Source: Topomyia yanbarensis
Lineage: Eukaryota; Arthropoda; Insecta; Diptera; Culicidae
Direction of reading: 5' to 3'
Assembly (NCBI RefSeq): GCF_030247195.1
Contig: NC_080671.1
Span: forward strand, 85,744,370-85,808,369
DNA length: 64,000 nucleotides
Position numbers and translations under genes: made by a program. A model generated the notes under the pieces. That model saw only the letters and a program-made list of their open reading frames with translations, did not search any database and was not told the origin of the DNA. Below are positions 54,801 through 62,691 of this stretch, piece by piece (the stretch's first letter is position 1; each line of letters begins with the position of its first letter).

Positions 54801-56881
54801 TTACGGAACATCATATCATTTGATATGCAATTGCCCTGTATTAATGCAATTGCGCATCCGGATTTTTGGTTCTCCATACATAGATGAACCTATGTACAGA
54901 GAGCTGAAATTTAAGGATATACTTTTGTTCCTAACCCAGTGTGGTAAAGAGCTATAGTTTTTTTAAGCCGTATTTGAATGACAATATCTCTTCGGGGGTG
55001 TTGTCGTTCTGTTATCTCAATATCCCCTCGGGGGTGTTGATATATCCGCTCACTGTTTGAATAGAGGTTTTAAATCCCTCCGGGGGTTGGAAGTTTTATT
55101 CCTGCTGTTGTAGCACCTGCAGATCGTTCAGCATCACTCCGGGGGTGCAGAATGCTCTGTTTTAATTGTTCTGTGTCGTTGTTTTCCTTACCCCCAACCT
55201 TACCACTTCCCCAATCCTTCCCATCAGGAGAATGATGAAAAGACGATTCTTGGCAAGGCACAAATCTCCGATCAACATGGGGAACGTGCCATTTGAGCCA
55301 GACGCTACTGATTCCTCTAGTGTTCTGTATCCATTTTATGAAGTGATTTTTTGCGACCGTTGCAAGCTAATGAAAAATGCTGGTATCAAAATAATATTAT
55401 TATGGTTCATAAGTAAACACTGGAGTAATTTGGGTCCAGTATGCAGTGGACTAGACATCTAAAATTTAACATCTCCAGCATCGGATTTCCAATCAAAACA
55501 ATATTCAATAGCAACAAATGGGGATATAACGCTTTCGTTTTCCATTTAATTTAGCAAAAATTAGTTCAGTCACCTACAATAAAAAAAGTCGCCATTGCAT
55601 ATTTGTCATTCCAGTTAAGCTGACCCAATCTACAGCATACATTCGCTAGTGCTCAGTTATAAAGTAGAGTTCTGAAGTAATTAGCCTTTCTTTCGTGAGA
55701 TAAGCCAACAGATTTTTAGAAAGCTTAGCGTAGTTTACGGATAACTTATTATGAAATGTTCACTTCATACTTCATTGTTAATCGTCATCAAGAAAATTAA
55801 ATAACACTGTGTATTTGGCTTACCCGTTTGAAAAAGTCACACACCAGCTCCCTCGCCTGCATCATCTCGTTGTAGTATCTAGTATGCCGGTAAACAACAT
55901 CCAGGTAGAGATGAACGCTTACCATTCGCCGTGCTGCCTCGTTGAAAGCTCTGGAATAAAGGGACGTAAGCCAATTTGCTGCCTTTTCAGAATAAATAGG
56001 GGAAAGCAGGGACAGTTTGTTCTTGATTTTGTGACTATACATATCGTAGAAACTGCATTGCATATAATAACAATAAAAGTATTTGAAAATTAGCTTTAAT
56101 AAAACGGTAAAAAACTTTTTAGTTTTTAGGTGGGAAAGTGATGGAACTTACACATCAAGGCTGCGAACAAATTCCTTCTTGCCATTACACTGCAAAATGT
56201 CACTTCCCAGAGTGGTTCCGCATGCCATCTCTAGAGTGCAGAGTGTAGTGTACATGTGCATGTTTACCGTTGTCCCATCTAAACAATTGTTCAGCCTATC
56301 GATCATCTTACGCGCACATTTTTCGAACATTGGAAAAAATCCATGCAGTATACGCTGATTGAAACAGGGATTAAGGCGTTTGCGCGTCCCACGCCACAGT
56401 TTATCTGCGGGATAATAAGATAGACTCTCAAACACATGTTTCCGAAATTTTCGATATACAACTAAAAACACTTTCACACGACATTATCTAAGCATTCGAA
56501 ATACATACATTTCGATGTAAACAGTCCATGTTCGAATCCAGCAAATCTGTACAAGAAAGGTTTTTCCAAACAATCCGGGCTGGAGAGGATTTGCTGAATT
56601 AAGTCCGGATGACACGTGAAGAGCAACAGTTTAGGACCTGCCCACACCTTCACCAGTCGATCATTTTCACTGCAAATTTTCACCATGGTATCAAAACGTT
56701 GCACATCACTTTTCCCCAGCATAATGTCTCCATTCCCAAGCAACGGATACACCGGTTTCAATCCAGGCAAACCGTCCGCGAATGCATACTTCCACCGATG
56801 ACTAAGATAGAGTACACTGCACAACACTGCAATGATCGCTATTAGGACAAACATACTAATCCTGCACAGCACCGGTATCAA
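38871..56881 (-). CDS. Cytochrome P450, CYP325-like (CYP4 clan), six exons with 16-kb intron
   Basis: This is a complete minus-strand gene for a microsomal haem monooxygenase, predicted at about 535 aa. Exons by splice consensus and phase: 56509-56881, 56154-56404, 55824-55982, 39666-39833, 39183-39603, 38871-39106. All joins keep frame. Donors are GTATGT, GTGTAAG (or GTAAGT two bases on), GTAAGC, GTAAGA and GTAGGT; acceptors end GCAG, AAAG, TTAG, TCAG and TCAG. The start is the ATG at 56881, which opens directly into a hydrophobic membrane anchor. The exon 3-4 join (FFKR then IVSERRKQ) is supported by phase 0 on both sides and by the same exon 4 start in the neighbouring gene. Intron 3 (39834-55823) holds R1 remnants and a Lian-like element. 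No stop or frameshift was found in any exon, so the gene looks functional. Subfamily assignment is from motif style only; substrate unknown. Confidence 0.85.
40230..40860 (+). pseudogene. R1-clade remnant copy c (RT C-terminal part)
   Basis: The segment 40242-40330 translates as LKQLDVIIEDKLNLNSHVDYACEK with slips, the block after the catalytic core in R1-clade RTs (compare LGVIIDDKLTFGSHVDD in copy a). Further decayed pieces of the C-terminal region follow, including the open frame 40544-40816. Upstream and downstream parts are lost. It lies antisense within intron 3 of the P450 gene. Confidence 0.65.
40861..42239. other. Intronic AT-rich DNA
   Basis: No gene is present. Degenerate AATTTTAAGTTTATTTTCAT-type stretches occur around 41430-41800. 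A GCAGCAGCAGCACC run lies just beyond, near 42264. It is part of intron 3 of the P450 gene. Confidence 0.4.
42240..45060 (+). pseudogene. R1-clade non-LTR retrotransposon, decayed copy d
   Basis: From left to right: an ORF1-like piece (about 42300-42460: KLYKCVEAKNNVHKDIKKM), the linker between endonuclease and RT (about 42600-42720), RT blocks in several frames (SYQPVCLLGTLGKHLERV near 42975; WQFGFRKLNSTVDAIR near 43090; TIDVKNAFNSANW near 43160; FQGSILDLTL near 43340), C-terminal pieces (44030-44340) and the subrepeated 3' tail (about 44450-45000). The endonuclease and the catalytic FADD block are missing, with about 200 bp of unrelated sequence at 43440-43650. It is not functional and lies antisense to the P450 gene in its intron 3. 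Confidence 0.8.
45075..45154. repeat. Short inverted repeat GTGTGTTTTTTATxGT
   Basis: GTGTGTTTTTTATGGT at 45075-45090 and ACTATAAAAAACACAC at 45139-45154 are inverses apart from one base, with a ~48-bp middle. It sits between R1 copies d and e and may be a very small MITE. Confidence 0.5.
45190..47760 (+). pseudogene. R1-clade non-LTR retrotransposon, decayed copy e
   Basis: RT blocks are spread over three frames: IAAGPDGIPNVALKAAI near 45325, MQFGFRRGVSTLESAEKA at 45587, TIDVKNAFNSASWEAIAA near 45685, SQGSILGPILWN near 45915 and VGFANDVSL near 46000, where the catalytic FADD has become FAND. Later blocks are LEVVIDGRLSFNNHVDYACEK near 46230, RTFRLMAVRVASAYRTISSEA near 46445 and a cysteine/histidine C-terminal tail (CENVEETPEHVVFECPRF near 46890). 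A 3' tail with CTCCGTCGGAGTATGCTAGA / CACCGCCGG-type subrepeats runs from about 47100 to 47590. The endonuclease is absent. A 52-bp tandem duplication at 45831-45934 shifts the frame just before the catalytic box. Confidence 0.82.
45831..45934 (+). repeat. 52-bp tandem duplication inside R1 copy e
   Basis: The unit AGAAATCAATGCGAGTCACA ... TCGATTCTAGGTCC occurs twice without a spacer at 45831-45882 and 45883-45934, with no difference seen. It interrupts the conserved SQGSILGP region of the RT and shifts the frame (52 is not a multiple of 3). Confidence 0.95.
47852..48042. repeat. 191-bp target-site duplication, left copy
   Basis: TCTAGTGTTCTGTATCCATT to AAAACAATATTC is repeated at 55316-55506 with a constant offset of 7464 and only a few substitutions (for example CGACTG against CGACCG near 47920). 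It immediately precedes the 5' end of the Lian-like element, and the right copy immediately follows its 3' end, which marks it as the insertion duplication. Confidence 0.9.
51340..51753 (+). repeat. 414-bp target-site duplication, left copy
   Basis: This ORF2 segment (end of RT, start of RNase H) is repeated at 54012-54425 with a constant offset of 2672. The one difference I saw is G at 51387 against A at 54059. The sequence between the two copies is foreign to ORF2. The repeat is therefore the duplication made by that insertion, not a tandem repeat of the element. Confidence 0.9.
52618..53508 (+). CDS. ORF1 protein of the nested retroelement, DUF4780-like (296 aa)
   Basis: The frame is intact from ATG 52618 (the first in-frame start, context ACAATGG) to the TAG at 53506-53508. 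Residues 1-75 are acidic and low in complexity (DEVNVDVDASDLTDAA). Residues 81-95 are strongly basic (KNFDKNQRKKLNRKK) and could bind RNA or act as a nuclear signal. Residues ~115-290 form a folded-looking region with YGLIWFSPENQESCAWLKRA, IIPWDANERLSNSDILMRL, QNPQLSVHRWRHL and LNYGFRKLYVRLI. This order matches my recollection of DUF4780, a domain found in insect retroelement ORF1-type proteins. No CCHC knuckle is present. The likely role is RNA binding or RNP assembly. Its intactness contrasts with the broken ORF2 around it. It is followed at once by the hairpin array. Confidence 0.75.
   Translation: MATNQHHCSDNNPDTRTDLSEGDQLLPKVNSVSDKNGMSISENVVVGAINGQDEVNVDVDASDLTDAAASGQPKVVPEKAKNFDKNQRKKLNRKKVSLTSTTETAQKSVDVQQDLRFQVRMLNGYFTKNLTDALIRDLNRMLFSPATNSFIPSFRGYGLRYGLIWFSPENQESCAWLKRALETINEKAGDCKFILEPFGLQQNKISIIIPWDANERLSNSDILMRLQFQNPQLSVHRWRHLKTKPISTESYLLFCSVDCDCLKLLEQVKFRLNYGFRKLYVRLIQRYSSNFAKATN
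53532..53700 (+). repeat. Hairpin array with UUCG-type loops, 3' UTR of ORF1-only element
   Basis: Four perfect stem-loops (G-U pairs allowed) lie within 200 nt after the ORF1 stop. 53532-53551: 8-bp stem, loop TTCG. 53581-53602 (GAATACCTC/GGGGTATTC): 9-bp, loop TTCG. 53614-53631: 7-bp, loop CTAG. 53673-53700: 12-bp, loop CTCG. All keep a G-run directly 3' of the loop while the outer stem sequences change in a compensating way, which indicates selection for structure. Confidence 0.85.
54012..54425 (+). repeat. 414-bp target-site duplication, right copy
   Basis: This is the second copy of 51340-51753. It continues without interruption into the rest of RNase H, so this copy is the one joined to the original downstream sequence. 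Confidence 0.9.
54980..55148 (+). repeat. Hairpin array with UUCG-type loops, 3' UTR of Lian-like element
   Basis: Four stem-loops follow the ORF2 stop. 54980-55005 (GACAATATCTC/GGGGTGTTGTC): 11-bp, loop TTCG. 55017-55040: 10-bp, loop CTCG. 55073-55088: 6-bp, loop TCCG. 55131-55148: 7 positions with one mismatch, loop TCCG. The loop type, the G-run on the 3' side and the spacing match the array at 53532-53700, but the outer stems differ, so these are not a simple sequence duplication. Confidence 0.85.
55316..55506. repeat. 191-bp target-site duplication, right copy
   Basis: Second copy of 47852-48042, directly after the 3' end of the Lian-like element. It lies about 320 bp from exon 3 of the P450 gene, so the insertion hit intronic DNA. 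Confidence 0.9.
55824..56881 (-). CDS. P450 exons 1-3: membrane anchor and N-terminal half
   Basis: Exon 1 (56509-56881) begins with a hydrophobic anchor (MFVLIAIIAVLCSVLYLSH, residues 9-27). The proline-rich hinge LPGLKPVYPLLGNG follows, and the exon ends in FEHGLFTSK. Exon 2 (56154-56404) begins KLWRGTRKRLNP, the W-R contact motif of the C-helix that binds a haem propionate, and includes MFEKCARKMIDRL. Exon 3 (55824-55982) carries NWLTSLYSRAFNEAARRM and ends VCDFFKR. An alternative exon 2 acceptor further upstream would add VYRKFRKHVFESLSYYPAD, but that breaks the usual spacing between GLFTSK and KLWRG. No TATA box was identified upstream of 56881. Confidence 0.88.
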
Positions 56882-59800
56882 ACTGAGAAAAACGACACAC
56901 TTGTGCTAACGGATGGTGTTTGTTTTTCTTGCGCCTTCAATTTGTACTACCTGTACAATAAAACTTACGTCAGTACACTTATCACGGCAATGTCACAACT
57001 CAGCCACCCATCTTTATTGGATACCCACAAACGATTACATACGAGATCAACCGTTGGAAAGCGAAGAATTACTGGGCCATGCCAAAAATCACTACGCATT
57101 GAAACCAATTAGTTAACTAAACCAACCTGGCGGTCCGAAATTCACCTCCCCCCCCAAAACAACCCGTAAGATAACCGGTATCTAGAGTGCGCGAAAATTA
57201 TTGACCGCATCGTTACGAATGGTACTCGATTTAAAGCCCCAAGGCTGCACGTACACATAGCCCTGCACATTGTAGTACTTTTCCTAAAATTTACGATATC
57301 GTTTCAAAGGAAAGATGTTTAAGTAGGAAGGAAATTGCAAAAATGCACGTTACCTGAATGCTTTCAGTTTTGGCCTTCAAATGTTTCGTTGTCGAACTCG
57401 TATACGTATCAGCAAACAGGTTGAAACGGATTTATGCACAGACCATGCCGATGGCAAATATAAAACTGCATAGTGTTACGAAAGTGATAGCGTGTATTGT
57501 AAAGAACCCAACGTGAGAATAACAACTTTGTGAAAAATAAATTGAAGCATGTCAGGAATATTTTTCACCCAATAAAATTGGCTATTAACACGGTGCTACC
57601 CTTGAATTTTTAACAGTATTGAACTGCTATAACTAATTTGATTTAATCATTCTTTTCAGGTATCATATAATAACAAATAATCCTGATTAAAAGTTATTAA
57701 AACATTCAATTAACGGAAAAATAACAATATTCTGAATCAAGATCTGTTTTAATTTTCGCCCCCCCAAATTTTATCTTCGACCCCTCTGCTCTATTGTTTT
57801 GCCCCCGTGCATCCAGGCACAATTTCATGAATTCTATCATGCTACAATATCACAGAATAGGCAATAGAGAAAAGATTAGACAAATCCAGGTTGTCTTGTC
57901 AATGGCCAAGTATTAAAGAAATAATACGTTAACTTAAAAGCGCTTGTATTCATTCTATCCATTTACGGTTTTGGATTCAAGATAGCTCATTTTCCAAGGT
58001 CAACAACTCTACAACGGGTGAAAAATGCTCAAAATATTTGAAAAATCAGGACACCCCATAGCTTCCCTCCACCAAAATAGTTACAGTGAAGATTGTCTGA
58101 TTCTACCATGAAATGCATTTGGAAACTCTCTTTTTCTTAAAAGTTATTGCCAGCTGAAATAGCCAGTAATAGAAATACCAGCTGATATTCTTTTTGCAAA
58201 TCGTGCATTAAACAGTTAGATTTTTTGTAGTAGACTAGAAGTAACAAAAGCATTTCACTAGGTTCAGCTAAATCTACATAAATCTCTAAAAAAGCCTTCA
58301 ATCCCACAAAAGTCGCTGAGATATAATGTGCAAAGTTATTGTGCGGGTTCATGATTTTTTGCAGAATTTTTAATTTAATTTTTCAAAGGTTTTTCTGTGA
58401 TAGTTTTTTTTTTTTGGTCAAGTCTCCCCACTGCGGGAAAGAATTTTGAAAAATCATACCAAAAAATAATGACATAAAGCATACTGTAATTATTTTTTTC
58501 CATGTTGTCGAGATCATTAGGTAGCAGTAAAAAATATAGAAGGGTTACGTTTCATAAATTTCGATTTTTTAAATGCATTCTTTTTAAGAATTAACTGTAC
58601 TGCATACATTGCATGTTCACACGTCACGAAATCAGTCATATTACTGCTAACTTTGTTTACTAATACTAAAATGTCTAGACTGATGTTTGAGGTGAGATTT
58701 TTGTGGCGTGATAATTTTTTTATTTTTCTTCAGCTTATCGCCACTTGCTCAAGTCTCCCCATAAAATCTTGGTCAAGTCTCCCCAACATTGGTTATTGCG
58801 TTCAATGCCGTTCACGTTTTAGTAATAACTATTACAATGTTCAAAATCATTTCACTGCTTCATAAGGAAGAAGAAGATATATGAGTACTTTAATAGTAAT
58901 TTGTAGTCGAGTAGATATGTCCATACAAAGTTTGATAAAAAATATATGATATAATGCAAATTTATTAATTACGGAATATTTTCTATAAAGAAAGGATTTT
59001 TCATTCCAATCTTTTAAAATTATCTTAAGGGATCGAAACAAGTACAAAAATATTTTTGAAAAAAAAATTAAGAACCGAATAGAAGACGTCATAGCCAAAA
59101 ATAGAATCTTGCGCTTGGTCAAATCTCCCCATGTTCCCCTACTCACTTATATTAATCAAAGACAGAAACTCCGTTGTACTTGTTTTCAATAATCCTAATA
59201 ATACTTTCCAAACGAATTAATTTTCGTCTTGTTTCTCTATAATCTATTAACAATATGAATGGAGAGGATGTATTTTGATAGGTTTTGTCTGCAGAGAACG
59301 CTCGAACCTGCTCGATATTTTATATACTTTTTAGAATGCGCATATCATGAATATATAAGGGAATCCAGGGCTATTAAGACCGTGGGGGACCCCTCGATTT
59401 CTCAGAAAATCATAAGACTTTTTGACTGTCGTGTATATTTGTGGAAGCGCCATTCTGAAACATTAATTTTGACAGATGAGTCTCATGAATCTTTGTAAAG
59501 AATTTCTCCAGTGTTTAAAAATTTATTGCAAGGGATCTAAAAAATTTAATCGAAGCAGTGGAAATGAATTTTATTGCTCCAAAAATAGCTGAGGTTTCAA
59601 ACTAACAATTAAAACATTTGACCGATAATTTATTTCACGTCTACGCACCTAAAAGGTCGATTTGCTTGGTTAGGTTCTAATAGCACCGGATTCTCCTAAA
59701 TATTTCTACAACACCAAGAATACGTTTGTGAAATGTTTTAAAAATACTATTCAAGTAGTTTAATTGAATTGTTAATTTTAGAAATCGAGGGCAACTGCGC

Positions 59801-61020
59801 GAGATTCGAAAATATGTAGATTACAGAGTCTCATTATCTTCACTGCAACTGTTTAGGTGGAGGGCAGTCTTGCAGCGCTCTGATTTTTCCAGCTTTTAAA
59901 AAAAAATTGTTTTTTCAGTTAGAGATGTGAACCTAGAAAGTGAGATTTTTCATTCGAAAAACGCGAATAACTCTGTAAATATAAGCAGGGTAGCGTCTTT
60001 TACTGTCTACATAACTTTCTAAACCCTTAGAAACAGCGCCTTATATCCCGAAAACCAAAAGTCTCCGAAAGAAATCTTCGCGGTATGTTTTTCTACAACT
60101 TTACTGAAGTGAGTATTCTTCTATCTGAATTATTGAAGAAAATAAATTTCGTAACTCACTATTAGGGGGATCAATCATCGATCTGATAGGAACGGGAAAA
60201 AGGGGAGCTTCATTTCAAGAAATTTCGGCAGAGATAGCACATATCTAAAATCCATAGTTTTGGCGCAATCAAAAAAGCCTCCTTTTTGCTCTGGATCACG
60301 GTGGAACGGGGCGAAGATAGAAACCCATAGAAAGAAAAGAATGCTATATGGGATTTCGCCAGGGGCGAAGATAAGAATTAAGTTTCATTTTGTATTAATT
60401 TTCGCCACCTTTTTAAATTGTTCAAACTAAATGAAATAATGGTAATAATAGCGGATGTTCGTTGATTTGTATTCCTGCGATGCTCAAAATCATTACTATC
60501 GAATATTCTAAAGCTCAATCATAAAATCTATACATTCCCAGTGATAAAAATCATGAAAATGTTTAGTTTTCAAGAAAATTGGTGCTCTTTCAAGAAAATT
60601 GGTGCTCTATTTACGATTAAAAATATGATATGAACTATTCTTATTTAAATTAATGTAGTTTGCATATTTTAATCGTCTTAGTTTGTTTTTTAATATTCGT
60701 CGAAAAGTAAAGTCCTGATCGTAAAGCAGATAGCATTATTTGCAGTTATTCTATAAGGGGGCGAAAATTGGGGAGGGGGCGAAGAATGATACGTCTACCC
60801 TATATTATTAAATTGGATTTAAAGGGACCATCCACAAACGACCAGCCACAACGTCGAAGTTATTAAAGATAATGACTTAGTATCTTCAGCAAAGTTGTTA
60901 GCGAAAGCTTTACAACTTTGTCGAAGACATAATTTTGATATATGCGCTTGCAAGAAAGTTGGTAAATATACCTCACTTTTAGTGAGATTAATCATTAAAA
61001 TAACAACACAATTTTTCCTA
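56882..61020. other. Intergenic DNA between the two P450 genes
   Basis: No gene is supported; the 79-codon frame at 59259-59498 has no known domain. Short phrases recur. GTCAAGTCTCCCCA occurs near 58422 and twice near 58750-58785, with a variant GTCAAATCTCCCCA near 59118. GGGGCGAAxAT-type phrases occur near 60313, 60364 and 60757-60790, and in inverse near 57757-57785. These look like pieces of phrase-repeat MITEs whose ends could not be set. A 19-bp direct duplication (TCAAGAAAATTGGTGCTCT) occurs near 60571-60608. Confidence 0.4.
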
Positions 61021-61860
61021 TAACATTGGAAAAGCTATTTCGCAAAAGCAATCAAACTTAGGTTTTTTTCTCGATATTGTAGGTGCTTTTGACAACGTGT
61101 CTTTTGAGTCCATTTTGGAAGCCTCGCACGGTCATATAGTATCTTCACATATTACGCAATGCTTAGCAACCGACATTTGTACTCATCGTTAAGACAAATA
61201 GAGATAATAAAACTGAGTGTCTGCGGATATCCTCAAGATAGTGTGATGTCACCACTTCTATGGAACCTGGTCGCCGATGACATATTGAGAAAATTTAATG
61301 AGCTTTCGTTTCCGACATATGGTTTCGCCGATGATTATCATATATTGATCACCGGTATAGGACCATTCATAAATTACGTAACGATTTTAGAGGGGGAGGG
61401 GGTACGACAAATTGTGATATATTGTTAGGTAAAATGTTTTTACTGAACAAAAAAAAATTTTTTGATGTATTTGTTACGTAATAAGGGAGGGGGATAGAGA
61501 AATTTGTGACAATTTGTTACAAGAGGGGAAGGGGGAGTCAATTTTTGCGTTACGTAATTTATGAATGGTCCCTATTTGCATTAACACACTTTTTGATTTG
61601 ATGCAACAAGCCTTGTGTTGCTGAGCAATGGTATCTTCAGGTTGGTCTATCACTTAATCAGAATAAAATATCAAATGAGCTTTTCACGCAAGAGCGCATT
61701 ACTATCGGAGCTCGTCCGTTGCAATTCTTTGACTCTGAACTTATTGTCTCAGATCAAGTTAAGTACGTTGTTGTAATCCTTGACTCGAAATTTGATCGAT
61801 CAGCTCACATCGATCTCACAGCTTGCATGTCGTCGGTTAATGTAGACAGTCTTTCAGAGA
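61021..61860 (+). pseudogene. Lian-like ORF2 fragment (reverse transcriptase)
   Basis: The fragment matches the RT part of the intact-looking copy: AMLSNRHLYSSLRQIE (compare AMLSNRHLCSSLRQVE at 50559), LWNLVADDILRKFNELSFPTYGFADDYHILITG with the catalytic FADD kept, then LFDLMQQAL and SDQVKYVVVILDSKF after an inserted MITE. Both ends are truncated and several stops or slips occur. CGYPQDSVMSP replaces CGCPQGGVLSP. The flanks have no tail or target duplication, so it is an old fragment. Confidence 0.85.
61359..61572. mobile_element. MITE (214 bp) inserted in the Lian fragment
   Basis: The ends AGGACCATTCATAAATTACG and its near inverse (GTAATTTATGAATGGTCC then C) bound a segment rich in GGGGGAGGGGG-type runs. 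TAT flanks it on both sides (61356-61358, 61573-61575). The matching site in the uninterrupted copy (GGTATTTGC near 50755) has a single TAT, which confirms a 3-bp target duplication. A 3-bp duplication is seen in PIF/Harbinger-type elements; the family is not proven. Confidence 0.88.
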
Positions 61861-62691
61861 GTGAATTGAGATAGGACTAATCCCATACGCTTGGTAGTTT
61901 CAGTACCGAATTCCAATCAAAAATGCAAAATTCCAGTATTCCCTGGAAATAACTGTCGTAGAAGTAAGCTCTAAGACAAACAACACCTAACATTCTTGAA
62001 GCGTACAGGAATACAAATATCTAAATTATCGATCTCACAGAAGTTTTGGTTGGATTGCACAATTATTGATAAAATAATTAAGATGATTAATAATGCTGTG
62101 ATACTTAACATCTGGCAATCAGCACGCACAAACTAATCAGGGATGTAATGCACCTCAGAGCAAATAAAGAGAAGAATAAAAAACGCTCTTTGCAGTTTTC
62201 ATGCGAACCACCGCTCTTCTCTTTCAAAATAAACCTCTTCACTCCGATGTGTGTTGCACCCATGTGTGCATTCTACTCCATGGCTGCACACCTCAAAGAG
62301 TGAAAATAAAAAGGTTATTTAGTGTGCACCTTGGTCCCACACACACGGCAGCAGAGGAGGCAACCAAAAAACATTTTAAAAACGTTCTTCCGATCAATCT
62401 TTATCTGAATTCTAGTTTGATTCGCCTTTCTCCCTGTTTGTCAATGAGGGGAGACACAACAAAGTGGCTCTTCAAGGTGACTTTGCGCGATATTGTGCAG
62501 CTCTTGTCTTTCTCTTTTACGTTTTCTAGTTTCCCTTTGTGCGGTCGTTCTGCACATCGCAGAGTTTTTGTGTTGCTCTATTTTACATCGGTGTATTTCG
62601 CTCTTTGTGCACATTGTGTGAGCAAATAACAAGCCTGAAACTAATCAATGCAAAATTATATTTCGAGCCACTTTTCTAAACATATTGCTAA
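61861..62691. other. Intergenic stretch downstream of the second P450 gene
   Basis: The 142-codon plus-strand frame at 62201-62629 has no recognised domain. Part of it (TCTGAATTCTAGTTTGATTC ... GAGGGGAGACACAACAAAG, about 62403-62462) resembles a stretch near 8438-8495 (CTGAATTTTAGTTTGCGTCG ... GGGGTAACACAAAAAG). It therefore probably belongs to a dispersed repeat and not to a gene. Confidence 0.4.

Larger units (their letters stand above)
48720..54957 (+). pseudogene. Lian-like ORF2: endonuclease, reverse transcriptase, RNase H
   Basis: From ATG 48720 (MVRVAQINLQHKRTATMNL), the endonuclease shows LIQEPYFHKG, a PLIIGSDANSHYIIWG catalytic block (about 49133) and LSDHKYIVF (about 49377). One TGA at 49627 (tryptophan expected) and a frameshift near 49690 separate it from the RT frame that runs to 51441. 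RT blocks are FRPISLTSFLLKLVERL near 50250, DVAGAFDNVSF near 50462, PQGGVLSPLLWNLVADS near 50632 and the intact catalytic FADD near 50728. YVILDSKLNW near 50949 lacks two residues usually present. RNase H begins in the 51483 frame (YTDGSLLEGRAGAG just upstream, SDSQAALKAL) and is cut by the nested element at 51753. It is repeated and completed at 54155-54652 (LLWVPGHSGITGNEWADELA). A frameshift near 54640 precedes the C-terminal cysteine/histidine motif CDLCESDYGTSYH. Confidence 0.88.
48043..55315 (+). mobile_element. Lian-like LOA-clade non-LTR retrotransposon, with nested element
   Basis: A 5' region without a long frame (48043-48719) leads into ORF2, encoding APE endonuclease, reverse transcriptase and RNase H (48720 to 54957). 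A 3' untranslated region follows, with four UUCG-type hairpins (54980-55148), a pyrimidine-rich tract (about 55178-55222) and a conserved end (55232-55315) without poly(A). A 191-bp direct repeat flanks it. Removing the nested element (51754-54011) and one copy of its 414-bp duplication leaves about 4.6 kb. RNase H downstream of RT is diagnostic of LOA-clade relatives; Lian is the best-known Aedes family. There is no ORF1 upstream of ORF2 in this copy. It sits antisense in intron 3 of the P450 gene. Confidence 0.88.

Noticed and set aside
55797..56881. A separate truncated P450 pseudogene on the right of the Lian element
   Set aside because: Splice sites, phases and motif order join it to exons 4-6 at 38871-39833, so it is the 5' part of one gene.
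58415..59142. A complete MITE bounded by the TCAAGTCTCCCCA phrase
   Set aside because: The phrase occurs in the same orientation at both sides and no inverted left end or target duplication could be found, so boundaries cannot be supported.
62201..62629. A 142-codon open frame as a possible gene
   Set aside because: No domain, unusual composition, and part of it matches a dispersed stretch near 8438-8495, which suggests repeat DNA.
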